From: Pararhodobacter sp. CCB-MM2
GTDB taxonomy: Bacteria > Pseudomonadota > Alphaproteobacteria > Rhodobacterales > Rhodobacteraceae
Reading direction: 5' to 3'
Assembly: GCF_001691415.1 (NCBI RefSeq)
Contig: NZ_LRRR01000026.1
Span: 1 to 64,000, forward strand
DNA: 64,000 bases
A program made the translations under genes and the position numbers. Positions 8,918 through 17,924 of the stretch are shown here, piece after piece (position 1 is the first letter of the stretch; each line of letters begins with the position of its first letter). The notes beneath the pieces were generated by a model that was given only the letters and a program-made list of their open reading frames with translations, was not told the DNA's origin and did not search any database.

Positions 8918-9763
8918 ATGCGCACGGGTACGGGCATCGCCGGGGCCACTTTGCTGTTTGAACCACGCGACGGTCAGCCCGACCTCGTGCTGGCGATGCA
9001 GTATCTGGTGGACGACCTGCGCGGTGAGGGGCGGCGCATCGCGGCGATGAAGCTGACGCCTTCGACCCTGCGGGTGCGCACCGATCCTTATGAGCTGATC
9101 CTGACGGTCGCCCAAGGTCCGGTTCCTCAGACCTCCATGCAGGGCCTTTTACGCCCCCCAGTCGGCGAGACGCCGGATTTCGCGCGGGTGCATATCGGGC
9201 GGACATTGCGGCTGCACAGCCACGCCATGGGCTTCCTCGTCCGGCGCAGGGGGGCACCGCTGCCCGATGTCGACGAGGCCCTACGTGCCTTGGCGCATGA
9301 GGGGCAATTCTGCCTGTTGTCGGTGATCGAGGCCGCGACGCCCTCGCTTCTGGTCTGGCAGCCCGGCAGCCTCGTCTTGACGGCCGAGGAATTCCGCCGC
9401 GCCGATACGCAGGTCTTGCTGACCCCCGGTGATGCTTCGGCGCCGTTGAGCATCCCGCCGATCGAGCGGCTGGGCCTGCCCCGCCCCGACATGGGGCTCA
9501 CGGACACCAGCGCCCCCTCGCCCTTCGCGGCGCCCAAACCCGTGGACGAGGCCCCGCCGAAGCCCGGTTCACGCGCGGCGCGGCACGAAGCGCGCTCGCT
9601 GGGCAAGCTGTTCGCCAAGGACGTCGACCGCCCGCCTGTCCTGCCCCGCCTCGACCGCTCGACCGAGCGGGTGGCCGCAGCCCTGCGTCAACCCGATGAC
9701 GCCCCCGCCCCTCGAAAGCGGGCCGTCTGGACCAGCCTCAGATCCTCGTCGGGGTCTGCCTGA
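8918..9763 (+). CDS. Protein of unknown function
   Basis: A 281-residue protein without signal peptide or membrane helix. The ATG is set by an AAGGAGAG box 4 bases upstream. The first 190 residues look globular (GATLLFEPRDGQPDLVLAMQYL near the start), while the last 90 residues are Pro- and Ala-rich and probably disordered. I cannot assign a family. It is convergent with the DUF3445 gene, with only 7 bases between stops, so the two 3' ends must share or overlap termination signals. Confidence 0.65.
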   Translation: MRTGTGIAGATLLFEPRDGQPDLVLAMQYLVDDLRGEGRRIAAMKLTPSTLRVRTDPYELILTVAQGPVPQTSMQGLLRPPVGETPDFARVHIGRTLRLHSHAMGFLVRRRGAPLPDVDEALRALAHEGQFCLLSVIEAATPSLLVWQPGSLVLTAEEFRRADTQVLLTPGDASAPLSIPPIERLGLPRPDMGLTDTSAPSPFAAPKPVDEAPPKPGSRAARHEARSLGKLFAKDVDRPPVLPRLDRSTERVAAALRQPDDAPAPRKRAVWTSLRSSSGSA

Positions 9764-9770
9764 CACGCGG

Positions 9771-10547
9771 TCAGTCGTGCCGGGCGTCGAAAGCGGCCTC
9801 TTCCTCGGCCGTCAGGCTTTCGCGCGTCACTAGATAAGTGTGGATCGAGAACACGACCGCCCGCGTCGTCGGCAGCCGCATCAGCCCCTGCCGCTCGCAG
9901 CGGATATAGCCACGGCGACGGGTATCGGGCGGCCGCACCTCATCCTCGCGCCGGGGCTGATAGAGGGCGGAATCCACGTAATCCAGCATGTTCATCCGCC
10001 ATAGCGGCTGCTCGGGCCGGATCGCGTCGAACAGGCGTTGCACCCGACTGGCCAGCCCGGTGTCGTACACAGCGACCGGCCGATGAATACCGGGCAACCC
10101 TCGGCCCAGCTTCTCGGACAGGGTCCAGCTGGCCGGAAAGCACAGCACCGCGGCGGTCAGGACATGGTGACCATCCGCCCCGGCCTCCATCACGCAGAGG
10201 TCTTCCTGCACCAAGCGCCCCAGACGGTCGAGAACCGGCAGATCATCCGCCACCAACCGCCCGTCCGGACAGCGCCACGCCGCCCCGTCGCGCCGAAAGC
10301 CCAAGCCCGGAAGCCGCGCCTGCACCGTCTCGGCCAGCTCGGCCAGCGCCGGGGCTGACACCGGCATCGCCCCGCGCACCTTGTCCGGAATCGCCCCCAG
10401 CAACCGCTCGCGCTCAGTCATCTGGCCGGCATAGGCCTCGTCCACACGCAGCCAATCGTCGGGATCCATCGGCAGGATCCCCGGCAGGCGCTTCAGCCGC
10501 GGGTCCATCCAGGGTTTCACCGGCAGCGCATCGTGCAAAACCGCCAT
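9771..10547 (-). CDS. DUF3445 haem-dependent oxidative N-demethylase-like protein
   Basis: A 258-residue member of the DUF3445 family, which includes the haem subunit of fungal HODM and the DmmA subunit of bacterial dimethylamine monooxygenase. The family core is seen in FRRDGAAWRCPDGR, FPASWTLSEKLGRGLPGIHRPV and the C-terminal FSIHTYLV region. The start at 10547 follows an AAGGAC box; a longer in-frame extension on this strand is only the shadow of dddP. No genes for the other DmmABC/D subunits are next to it. It is divergent from dddP across 81 bases, so both could respond to one regulator. The substrate is unknown. Confidence 0.75.
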   Translation of the reverse strand: MAVLHDALPVKPWMDPRLKRLPGILPMDPDDWLRVDEAYAGQMTERERLLGAIPDKVRGAMPVSAPALAELAETVQARLPGLGFRRDGAAWRCPDGRLVADDLPVLDRLGRLVQEDLCVMEAGADGHHVLTAAVLCFPASWTLSEKLGRGLPGIHRPVAVYDTGLASRVQRLFDAIRPEQPLWRMNMLDYVDSALYQPRREDEVRPPDTRRRGYIRCERQGLMRLPTTRAVVFSIHTYLVTRESLTAEEEAAFDARHD

Positions 10548-10583
10548 CAACTCGTCCTTCTCGTCGCTGCTGGGCAAGACCGG

Positions 10584-10613
10584 CCTGAAGGGCTGCGCCA
10601 GCCTCGCTTCAGG
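10584..10613. promoter_or_regulatory. Inverted repeat between the DUF3445 gene and dddP
   Basis: CCTGAAG and CTTCAGG are perfect 7-bp arms separated by 16 bases, within the 81-bp divergent gap and just upstream of the dddP Shine-Dalgarno. It could be an operator for both genes or a hairpin in the dddP leader. Confidence 0.35.
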
Positions 10614-10628
10614 ACAGGAGTGTGCAGA

Positions 10629-11963
10629 ATGGATCACTACGTCGAGCGGCGCAAGATCGACCCCAGCCGCGGGGCCTTTCTGGGCGATGGCACCCCCAAT
10701 GACAATGACCGCGTCGAGATCGGGCCGACGCAGCTGGCGTTCCGGGAATGGGAGGCCGCGGGCCTTACCCTCCCCGACCTGCCCCGCATGCGCGCCTACC
10801 GCCTGCAACGGCTGGTCGAGGCGCTGCAGGCCCGGGATCTGGGCGCGATCCTGATGTTCGATCCGCTGAACATCCGCTACGCCACCGACACGACCAATAT
10901 GCAGCTGTGGAACAGCCACAACCCGTTCCGCGCCTGCATGGTCTGCGCCGACGGCCATATGGTGGTCTGGGAATACAAGAACGCGCCCTTCCTCGTGACC
11001 TTCAATCCGCTGGTGGCCGAGCTGCGCCACGGTGCGTCCTTCTTCTACGCCGTCTCCGGTGACCGTGGGGCCGAGGATGCCCGCAGCTTTGCCGGTCAGG
11101 TCGATGAGGTGATGCGCGCTCATGCCGGATCGAACCGGCGGCTGGCCATCGACAAAATCCAGATCCACGGGTTGAAGGCGCTGGAGCGGGCCGGTTTCGA
11201 GGTGCATGAGGGCGAGGAGGTGACGGAACGCGCCCGCGCCATCAAGGGCCCGGACGAGATTCTGGCGATGCGATGCGCGCATTGGGCCTGCGAGGCCTCG
11301 ATGTCTGACATGGAACATTTCGCACGGACTGAGATCCCCAAAGGCCATGTTTCCGAAGATGACGTCTGGGCGGAATTGCATAAAGCGAACATCCGCCGCG
11401 GTGGCGAATGGATCGAGACGCGGCTCCTCGCCTCAGGGCCCCGGACCAATCCGTGGTTTCAGGAATGCGGGCCGCGTCTGATACAGCCCAATGAGATCGT
11501 GGCCTTCGATACCGACCTCATCGGCTGCTACGGCATCTGCATCGACATCTCGCGCACCTGGTGGATCGGGGATCAGCCGCCGCGGCCGGACATGATTGCC
11601 GCGATGAACCACGGGCTGGACCATATCCGCGAGAATATGGCGATGTTGAAACCCGGCGTCAGCATCGAGCATCTGGTGCACAACGGCCACCAGTTGGAAA
11701 CGCGGCACTGGGCGCAGAAGTACTCGTGCAAGATGCACGGGGTCGGGCTTTGCGATGAATGGCCCTATGTCCCCTACCCCGATGCCTGGGTTCCCGGCGC
11801 CTTCGACGCGGTGCTGGAGCCCGGCATGGTGCTCTGTGTCGAGGCGCTGGTCTCGCCCGAGGGTGGGGATTTCTCGATCAAGCTGGAGGAGCAGGTCCTC
11901 ATCACCGACACAGGCTACGAGAACCTGACGCGCTATCCCTTCGACCCCGCCTTGGTGGGCTGA
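10629..11963 (+). CDS. dddP: DMSP lyase DddP (M24 metalloenzyme)
   Basis: Cleaves dimethylsulfoniopropionate to dimethyl sulfide and acrylate in the cytoplasm. The 444-residue protein has the M24 (creatinase/prolidase) fold and is near-colinear with roseobacter DddP, e.g. KIDPSRG, TPNDNDR-EIGPTQLAF and the ending YPFDPAL-G. Every residue known to be important in Ruegeria lacuscaerulensis DddP is present one position earlier: metal ligands Asp294, Asp296, Asp306, His370, Glu405 and Glu420, and the catalytic Tyr365 and Asp376. The ATG follows a GGAG box at 8 bases. It is monocistronic and ends at a terminator shared with the RND gene. Confidence 0.93.
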   Translation: MDHYVERRKIDPSRGAFLGDGTPNDNDRVEIGPTQLAFREWEAAGLTLPDLPRMRAYRLQRLVEALQARDLGAILMFDPLNIRYATDTTNMQLWNSHNPFRACMVCADGHMVVWEYKNAPFLVTFNPLVAELRHGASFFYAVSGDRGAEDARSFAGQVDEVMRAHAGSNRRLAIDKIQIHGLKALERAGFEVHEGEEVTERARAIKGPDEILAMRCAHWACEASMSDMEHFARTEIPKGHVSEDDVWAELHKANIRRGGEWIETRLLASGPRTNPWFQECGPRLIQPNEIVAFDTDLIGCYGICIDISRTWWIGDQPPRPDMIAAMNHGLDHIRENMAMLKPGVSIEHLVHNGHQLETRHWAQKYSCKMHGVGLCDEWPYVPYPDAWVPGAFDAVLEPGMVLCVEALVSPEGGDFSIKLEEQVLITDTGYENLTRYPFDPALVG

Positions 11964-11969
11964 AACGAA

Positions 11970-11992
11970 ACCGGGGCGTCCAGCGCCCCGGT
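11970..11992. terminator. Bidirectional terminator between dddP and the RND pump gene
   Basis: ACCGGGGCG-TCCAG-CGCCCCGGT is a perfect 9-bp stem in the gap between the convergent stops. The minus strand has the better tail (TTTCGTTTC), so it fits the RND operon best, but it also lies right after dddP. Confidence 0.8.
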
Positions 11993-11995
11993 CCC

Positions 11996-14900
11996 TCATT
12001 CTGCCGCGTGTCGCGGGCTGCGGCTGTCGCCCTCGCCGTCGGCCTCGGGGCTTTCGGCGGGCTCAGGCCGCGGCTGGGCAGGGCGCGGGATGTCCATCAT
12101 CGGATCCCAGATGATCTCGGCATGGCGGACCTTGCGGGCGCGGCGGGTCAGGCGGAAGTCCTCACGCACCTGACGATCGGTGGCCGCCCGCATCAGCGGC
12201 AGCGCCTTGGTGAACAGCGCCTCGATCCAGATCCGCGCGGCCAGCAGCGCCGGCGTCAGCACCAGCGTCAGCACCGTCGAGACACCGAGGCCGAAGACCA
12301 CCGCCGTCGCCAGCGGCTTCCACCACAGCGAGGTCGGACTGTCGATGGTGTAGCCGCCGTTCACGAAGTCGATGGACAGCCCCAGCATCATCGGCGCGAG
12401 GCCCGCCATGGTGGTGATCGTCGTCAGCATCACCGGGCGGATCCGTTGCTCGGCCGTGCGGACAATGGCCTCCAGCCGCGGCATGTAGCGCACGAATTCC
12501 TGATAGGTGTCGATCAGCACGATGTTGTTGTTCACCACAATCCCGGCCAAGGCGACGATCCCCGTCCCGGTCATGATCATCGAGAAGCTCTGCTGCATGT
12601 AGAGCATGCCGATCAGCACCCCTGCGGTCGACAGGATCACCGCCAAGAGCACCAGTAAGGCGTTGTAGAAGCTGTTGAATTGCGCCAGCAGGATGATGAA
12701 CATCAGGCCCAGCGCCGCCCCGAACGCCACTCCGAGGAAGGCTCCGGTCTCCTCCTGATCCTGCTGCTCGCCGGTCCATTGCCAGCCGATCCCGGTGGGC
12801 AGAGGCTCCTCGGCTTCCAGCCATTGGGTCAGGGCCGCGATACGCTCGGACGGGGTGACGGGCACGATGTGCAGCCCCTCGTCGGCCAAGGCAGCGCGGG
12901 CGTCGCGGGCGGCGTCGGCCGCGGCCGAGCCCTCAGGATGCAGGCGCCAGTCGAACTCGGCGGCGGGGGCCAGACGAGCGACATTGCCGTCGACATCCGT
13001 CAACGCGACCATGTCGGGCGCGGCATCGGCCTTCACGTCGAAATAGCGCTCCTCGCCGAAGCGGTCGATGGTGCCGCGCAGGGCAACGGGCTCGCGGGTG
13101 ACGAAGTTCGACAGCGGCACCATCCCGCGCGACGTCGGCACGCGCAGGGTGTCCAGCGTGGCCAGCAGGCGGTCATCCTCGGGCAGGCGAACGCGGATCT
13201 CGATCTCCTCGTCCGACGTATCGACGCGCATCGTGTCCAGCATGATGCCGCGCGTGATCAGCTGCACCATGCCGCCCACCGTCGCCACATCGGCGCCGAA
13301 CCGGCCGGCGGTGGCGGTGTCCACGCGGATCTCCCAGTCGATGCCGGGCAAGGGGCGGCTGTCCTCGATGCCGGTGATCCCGCCGATCTCGTGCATGCGG
13401 GCTTCGACCGTTTCCACGGCCTGCCCGAGCGTTTCGAAATCCATGCCGGTCAGGCGCAGATGGATCGGTTTGGACGAGGCCGGCCCGCCCGACATGATCA
13501 TATATTCGGTAATGATCCCGGGGATCTGGCGGAACTGCGCTTCCATCCGGTCGAGGATCACCTGCCCGCGCAGCGCCGGGTCGTCGCCGCGCTGGTCCCA
13601 GTTCAACAGTTCGAACTGGACCTGCCCGATGGCGTCCCGCGGGGCCTGCCCGCCGCCAGTGTTCGAGTTCAGCCCGCCCTCGCCCGCAAAGGCGAAGCTG
13701 GCGGAGATACCCGGCTCGGCGAGGACGATGTCCTCAACCTGCCGCAGCAGCGCGTCTTCCTCGGCCAGCGACAGGTTGCCCCGCGCGCGGACATAGACGA
13801 TGCCCTGCTCGGGCTCGCTGTCGACGAAGAATTCGACGCCGTAATTGTTCTCGCCGTAATAGCTGAAGACCTGCATCACACCGAAGACGATGCCGGCGGT
13901 GACGACGAAGGGCATTACCGGGTTGCCGACGATCCCCTTGATCACCCAGCCGAAGGGCGAATGCCGATAGCCGGATTGGATCGCCTGCGGTTTCGGCTGC
14001 AATTTCAGCGCGGTGAGGGTGATCGACATGCCCGCCGAGCCCAGCGCCATGATGACCGCTCCGAGGGAGACGGCGACCAGCGCGGGCCCCTCGCCCCCCA
14101 GCAGGCCGGGGTTCAGCATCAGCGCAAGGCCCCAGACCAGCATCGCCAGTGCGACGGCCATGAACGGCAGGCGCAGGAGCCACGGCAGGCGGCGCAGGCG
14201 ACCGGCGATCTGGTCGAAGCGGCGGGCGATGCGGCCCGTGACGCCGCCCAGAACCGGCAGGAAGATCAGCGCGACGATCAGCGACGACGACAGCACGAAG
14301 ATCAGCGTGACGGGCAGCATGCCCATGAACTCACCGGCGACGCCCGGCCAGAACAGCATCGGCAGGAAGGCGCACAGCGTTGTCGCGGTCGAGCTGATGA
14401 CCGGCCAGAACATGCGCTTGGCGGCGGTGGTATAGGCTTGCATCGGCCCCTTGCCCTGCGAGATCTCGCTGTCGGCATATTCCGCGACGACGATGGCGCC
14501 GTCGACCAGCATGCCGACGGCCAGGATCAGGCCGAACATGACGATGTTCGAGATCGTCACCCCCATGATGCCCAGCAGGATGAAGGACAGAAGGAACGAC
14601 GCCGGGATCGAGAAGCCCACGAGCAGCGCCGTGCGCGTGCCGAGCGAGGCCAGCACGACGATCATCACCAGCGCGATGGCGGTCAGAACCGAGCCTTCCA
14701 GCTGCGAGATCATCGAGGCGACCTGATAGCTGCGGTCCAGCGCCGTGGTCACATGCACCGCGTCGCGCAGATCGGCGGGCCAGGCAGCCATTTCAGCGTC
14801 GATGGCGGCGCGGACCTCGTCGACGGTGTCGATCAGGTTGAAGCCCTTGCGCTTCACGACCTGCAGCGCCAGCGTCGGCTCGCCGTTGAAGCGCGCGGTG

Positions 14901-15706
14901 CCCTCGCGGTCCTGAAAGGTCATGTGGATCGTGGCGAGATCGCCCAGCGTCACCGTGCGGTCGCCGTTCACCTTGATCGGCAGGTCGTAGATGTCCTGCG
15001 GATCCTCGAACGAGCCGGGCAGCGACAGAGAGAAGCGCCCGCTCTCGGTCTCGATCTCGCCGGCGGCAACCAGCTGGTTGTTCATCGTCACGGCGTTGAT
15101 CAGCTCGCCGGCGCTGACGTTGTAGGCCTCCAGCGCCATCGGGTCGATCACCACCTCGACCATTTCCTCGCGCGTGCCGGCCACGTCGGCGCTGAGCACG
15201 GCCTCGACCCCCTCGATCGCGCGCTCCAGATCGCGGGCGGCGCGCATCAGGGTGCGTTCAGGCACATCGCCGGACACCGCCACGAAGACGATGGGGAATT
15301 GGCTGAAGTTGAATTCGTTGATCGTGTAATTGTCCGCGCCTTCAGGGAAATTCGCGGCGGCGCGGCTCATGCGGTCGCGCACGTCGGCGATGGTCGCGGT
15401 CTTGTCCCAGTCGAATTCGAACTCCAAGACGACCGAGGCATAGCCCTGATAGGCCGTCGCGGTCATGTCGGTGAGGCCGGTGATACCCGAAAGCTCCTGC
15501 TCCATCGGCCGGACCAGCAATTGCTCGCTATCCGCGGCCGAGATGCCTTGGAACGGCACCGAGATGAACAGCGCCGGCACTTCGATGTCCGGCTCGCCCT
15601 CTTTGGGCAGGCCGACATAGGCCATCATCCCCGCGCCCAGCGTCAGGGCGACAAAGGCCAGGACCATCCGCGCCCGCGCGGCGGCCCAATCGATCATGCC
15701 GCTCAT
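11996..15706 (-). CDS. RND efflux transporter permease
   Basis: Inner-membrane proton-driven pump of the AcrB/HAE family that would export toxic small molecules through a tripartite complex. The 1236 residues exceed the usual 1040, with the extra length in the middle (around residues 490-600, containing additional hydrophobic segments) and a Pro/Glu-rich C-terminal tail. One helix near the N-terminus, a large periplasmic domain and two helix bundles (about 340-480 and 980-1180) are visible, as is GRIARRFDQ before the second half. It overlaps the adaptor gene by 4 bases. No outer-membrane channel gene is nearby, so a shared TolC is expected. Confidence 0.93.
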   Translation of the reverse strand: MSGMIDWAAARARMVLAFVALTLGAGMMAYVGLPKEGEPDIEVPALFISVPFQGISAADSEQLLVRPMEQELSGITGLTDMTATAYQGYASVVLEFEFDWDKTATIADVRDRMSRAAANFPEGADNYTINEFNFSQFPIVFVAVSGDVPERTLMRAARDLERAIEGVEAVLSADVAGTREEMVEVVIDPMALEAYNVSAGELINAVTMNNQLVAAGEIETESGRFSLSLPGSFEDPQDIYDLPIKVNGDRTVTLGDLATIHMTFQDREGTARFNGEPTLALQVVKRKGFNLIDTVDEVRAAIDAEMAAWPADLRDAVHVTTALDRSYQVASMISQLEGSVLTAIALVMIVVLASLGTRTALLVGFSIPASFLLSFILLGIMGVTISNIVMFGLILAVGMLVDGAIVVAEYADSEISQGKGPMQAYTTAAKRMFWPVISSTATTLCAFLPMLFWPGVAGEFMGMLPVTLIFVLSSSLIVALIFLPVLGGVTGRIARRFDQIAGRLRRLPWLLRLPFMAVALAMLVWGLALMLNPGLLGGEGPALVAVSLGAVIMALGSAGMSITLTALKLQPKPQAIQSGYRHSPFGWVIKGIVGNPVMPFVVTAGIVFGVMQVFSYYGENNYGVEFFVDSEPEQGIVYVRARGNLSLAEEDALLRQVEDIVLAEPGISASFAFAGEGGLNSNTGGGQAPRDAIGQVQFELLNWDQRGDDPALRGQVILDRMEAQFRQIPGIITEYMIMSGGPASSKPIHLRLTGMDFETLGQAVETVEARMHEIGGITGIEDSRPLPGIDWEIRVDTATAGRFGADVATVGGMVQLITRGIMLDTMRVDTSDEEIEIRVRLPEDDRLLATLDTLRVPTSRGMVPLSNFVTREPVALRGTIDRFGEERYFDVKADAAPDMVALTDVDGNVARLAPAAEFDWRLHPEGSAAADAARDARAALADEGLHIVPVTPSERIAALTQWLEAEEPLPTGIGWQWTGEQQDQEETGAFLGVAFGAALGLMFIILLAQFNSFYNALLVLLAVILSTAGVLIGMLYMQQSFSMIMTGTGIVALAGIVVNNNIVLIDTYQEFVRYMPRLEAIVRTAEQRIRPVMLTTITTMAGLAPMMLGLSIDFVNGGYTIDSPTSLWWKPLATAVVFGLGVSTVLTLVLTPALLAARIWIEALFTKALPLMRAATDRQVREDFRLTRRARKVRHAEIIWDPMMDIPRPAQPRPEPAESPEADGEGDSRSPRHAAE

Positions 15707-16854
15707 TCCGAGGCCCCCTCGTCACGGCGGCTCACGCGCACCTCGATCCCGTCGGTCACGTATTCCTGCCCGACGACGATGACATCGGCCGTCTCGGGCA
15801 GGCCCGAGACCCAAAAGCCCTGCGGCGCATCGCGCAGCACGCGCACCGGCGCGAAGAAGGTATGGTTCGTCTCATCGACCAGCCGCAGGCCCAACACGCC
15901 CTCGTCGTCGATGGTCAGCGCCGAGCCCGGCACCAGATGCCCGCGCGTCGCGGTGGCGGCGACCAGCATGTCGGCACTCATCCCGTCGCGAATGGCGAGG
16001 TCGGGGTTCGGCACGGTGATCTCGACGCGGAAGGTGCGGGTCGCGGCATCGGCGGCGCGGGCGAGGAAGGTCACCCGCCCCTGCACGCGCTGGCCGTTCG
16101 ACAGCTGCGCGCCGGCCATGGCGCCGACGGCGAGGCGGTCGATCTGCGCCTCGGCGGCGAAACCGACGATCAGCATCGGGTCCAGCTGGTAGATCGTGGC
16201 GCAAAGCCCGCCCGCCTGCATCAGGCTGCCGGTTTCCGCCGAGTCGTCTTCAAGGATACCGGCGAAGGGGGCGGTGATGGTCAGGCGGTCCAGCTCGGCC
16301 TGCGCGGCGGCGACGGCGGCATTGGCGGCCTGCACGTTGGCTTGGGCGGCGCTGACGGCGGCCTCGGCGGTGGCGGTGGTGTTCTGGGCGCGGAAGCCCC
16401 CCTCGGCCAAACGGGAGGCGGTGGTACGGTTCAGCTCGGCCTCGGCGAGACCGGCCTCGGCGCCAGACAGCCGCGCCTGTGCCTCGGCCAGAGAGGCAGA
16501 GCGCGTGCCGGGATCAAGCTCGCACAGGAGATCCCCCTCGGCGACCTGCGTGCCGCGGGCGCGCGGTGTCGACAGCACCAGCCCCTGCGTCTGGGCCCGC
16601 ACCTCGACCGAGCGCGAGGCTTCCGAGCGGCCGCGCAGCACGATGGCGCTTTCGAGATCCTGTTCGGCGATCCGCTCGACAACCACGGCGAAGGGCGCGT
16701 CGGCATCGGGTTCGGGCAGGGCCTCGACCGGCGTGGCGGCTTCCGCGGTGCCGGGTTCGACACCCGCCCAGGACAGCAGCGTCTCACGCTCCATGACGAA
16801 CATGTAGAGGATGACCAGCACCAGGGTGGCAGTGATCAGGGGGACGACGCGCAT
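15703..16854 (-). CDS. RND efflux periplasmic adaptor (membrane fusion protein)
   Basis: A 383-residue HlyD/AcrA-type adaptor joining the RND permease to an outer-membrane channel. Residues 5-22 form the N-terminal membrane anchor. A lipoyl half-motif (VEVRAQTQGLV), an Ala-rich alpha-hairpin around residues 110-190 and a second lipoyl half (LTITAPFAGILEDD) follow, then the beta-barrel. The ATG at 16854 follows AAAGGTG and fits the anchor better than an upstream in-frame start. It is the first gene of the two-gene efflux operon. Confidence 0.93.
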   Translation of the reverse strand: MRVVPLITATLVLVILYMFVMERETLLSWAGVEPGTAEAATPVEALPEPDADAPFAVVVERIAEQDLESAIVLRGRSEASRSVEVRAQTQGLVLSTPRARGTQVAEGDLLCELDPGTRSASLAEAQARLSGAEAGLAEAELNRTTASRLAEGGFRAQNTTATAEAAVSAAQANVQAANAAVAAAQAELDRLTITAPFAGILEDDSAETGSLMQAGGLCATIYQLDPMLIVGFAAEAQIDRLAVGAMAGAQLSNGQRVQGRVTFLARAADAATRTFRVEITVPNPDLAIRDGMSADMLVAATATRGHLVPGSALTIDDEGVLGLRLVDETNHTFFAPVRVLRDAPQGFWVSGLPETADVIVVGQEYVTDGIEVRVSRRDEGASE

Positions 16855-17236
16855 GCTTACACCTTTCGCCGCCCGTCGCCGCCTCTGCGGTCCTTCGGGC
16901 GATTTTCGCTTTACCGGATGCCGCTCCCGTTCGCGGGAGCAGGTCTTTACCTGTCTTCTATACGCAGCGGGTTTCCGCCGGATTACCGCTGACGCCCGCG
17001 TAATGCAATTCCCGAGGGCCTTTTGCGCCTGCGTCAAGGTGCCTCTCGAATGTTTGTTCTGCACCGCGGCAGATCAAGAGGGCAGGCTTGCAAAGACGTG
17101 ATGGGAAAAGCGGCAAAGCCTTGCACGGCCCCGGCCAGCGCCCTTGGCAAGCCTGCGTCTTCCGGGCTAAGAGTGGCGGGCACCGCTGCCGGTTTCGCGG
17201 CCGGGAGACGCAGGGCAAGAAGGCAGGAGGCCAGAC
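16855..17236. other. 382-bp divergent intergenic region
   Basis: This gap separates the efflux adaptor (minus) and yfgM (plus) and should hold both promoters. It contains a perfect GCTCCCG-TTCG-CGGGAGC hairpin at 16923-16940 and perfect 10-bp inverted arms GCAGGCTTGC (17082-17091) and GCAAGCCTGC (17147-17156) separated by 55 bases. I see no gene and no clear promoter hexamers. Confidence 0.5.
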
Positions 17237-17896
17237 GTGAGCAACCCCGAGAGCTTCATCGACGAGGTCAACGAGGAACTCAAGCGCGACCGCCTGTTCG
17301 CCGCGATGCGCAAGTATGGCTGGATCGCCGTGGTCGGCGTCGTCGTGCTGGTCGGCGGCGCCACCTACAACGAATACCGCAAGGCACAGGCCACCGCCGA
17401 GGCGCAGGCCTTTGGCGACAGCGTCGTGGCCGCGCTGGAATCGGAAGATCCCGCCGCCCGCGCCGAGGCCCTGTCCGCCATTCAGGCGACCGGTGACCGC
17501 GCCGGCATCCTGAACCTGCTGCTGGGCGCAGCCGAAGTCGCCGCCGAGGACCGCCCCGACGCGATCGCCGCGTTGGCCTTGGTCGAGAACGACTCGACCC
17601 TGCCCGCCAGCTATCGCCAACTGGCCGGTCTGAAGCGCGTGATCATCGGTGGGGAGCTGATCCCCGCGGATGAGCGTGCCGCGACCCTTCAGGCACTGGC
17701 CACGCCCGGCAACCCGTTCCGCGCGCTGGCGATGGAGCAGCAAGTGCTGCTGACCATGGAAACCGGCGACCGCGAGGCTGCGTTGACGCAGGCGCAGGCG
17801 CTGCTGCAGGAACCCGACCTGACCGCCGGCCTGCGTCGCCGCGTGGCGCAGATCATCGTCGTCCTCGGGGGCGAGCAACCGACCGACCTCGGCTGA
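17237..17896 (+). CDS. YfgM/TPR_21-like membrane-anchored protein
   Basis: A 219-residue protein with a short cytoplasmic N-terminus (SNPESFIDEVNEELKRDRLF), one membrane helix at about 30-48 and a periplasmic helical-repeat domain, as in YfgM/ancillary SecYEG translocon factors. The start is GTG, fixed by a perfect AGGAGG six bases upstream. It lies directly before bamB and der, the same order as in Escherichia coli (yfgM-bamB-der), which supports the assignment. Confidence 0.82.
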   Translation: MSNPESFIDEVNEELKRDRLFAAMRKYGWIAVVGVVVLVGGATYNEYRKAQATAEAQAFGDSVVAALESEDPAARAEALSAIQATGDRAGILNLLLGAAEVAAEDRPDAIAALALVENDSTLPASYRQLAGLKRVIIGGELIPADERAATLQALATPGNPFRALAMEQQVLLTMETGDREAALTQAQALLQEPDLTAGLRRRVAQIIVVLGGEQPTDLG

Positions 17897-17924
17897 GACC
17901 AGCCCGCGCAGAGGAGAGACCGCC

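Noticed and set aside
10548..11381. N-terminal extension of the DUF3445 protein to 536 residues
   Set aside because: The extension is antisense to dddP and has no family similarity; the start at 10547 has its own ribosome binding site.
12680..16192. 1170-residue open frame opposite the RND pump genes
   Set aside because: It is the antisense shadow of the permease and adaptor; the protein is rich in His, Arg and Gln without any domain, as expected from GC-rich antisense frames.
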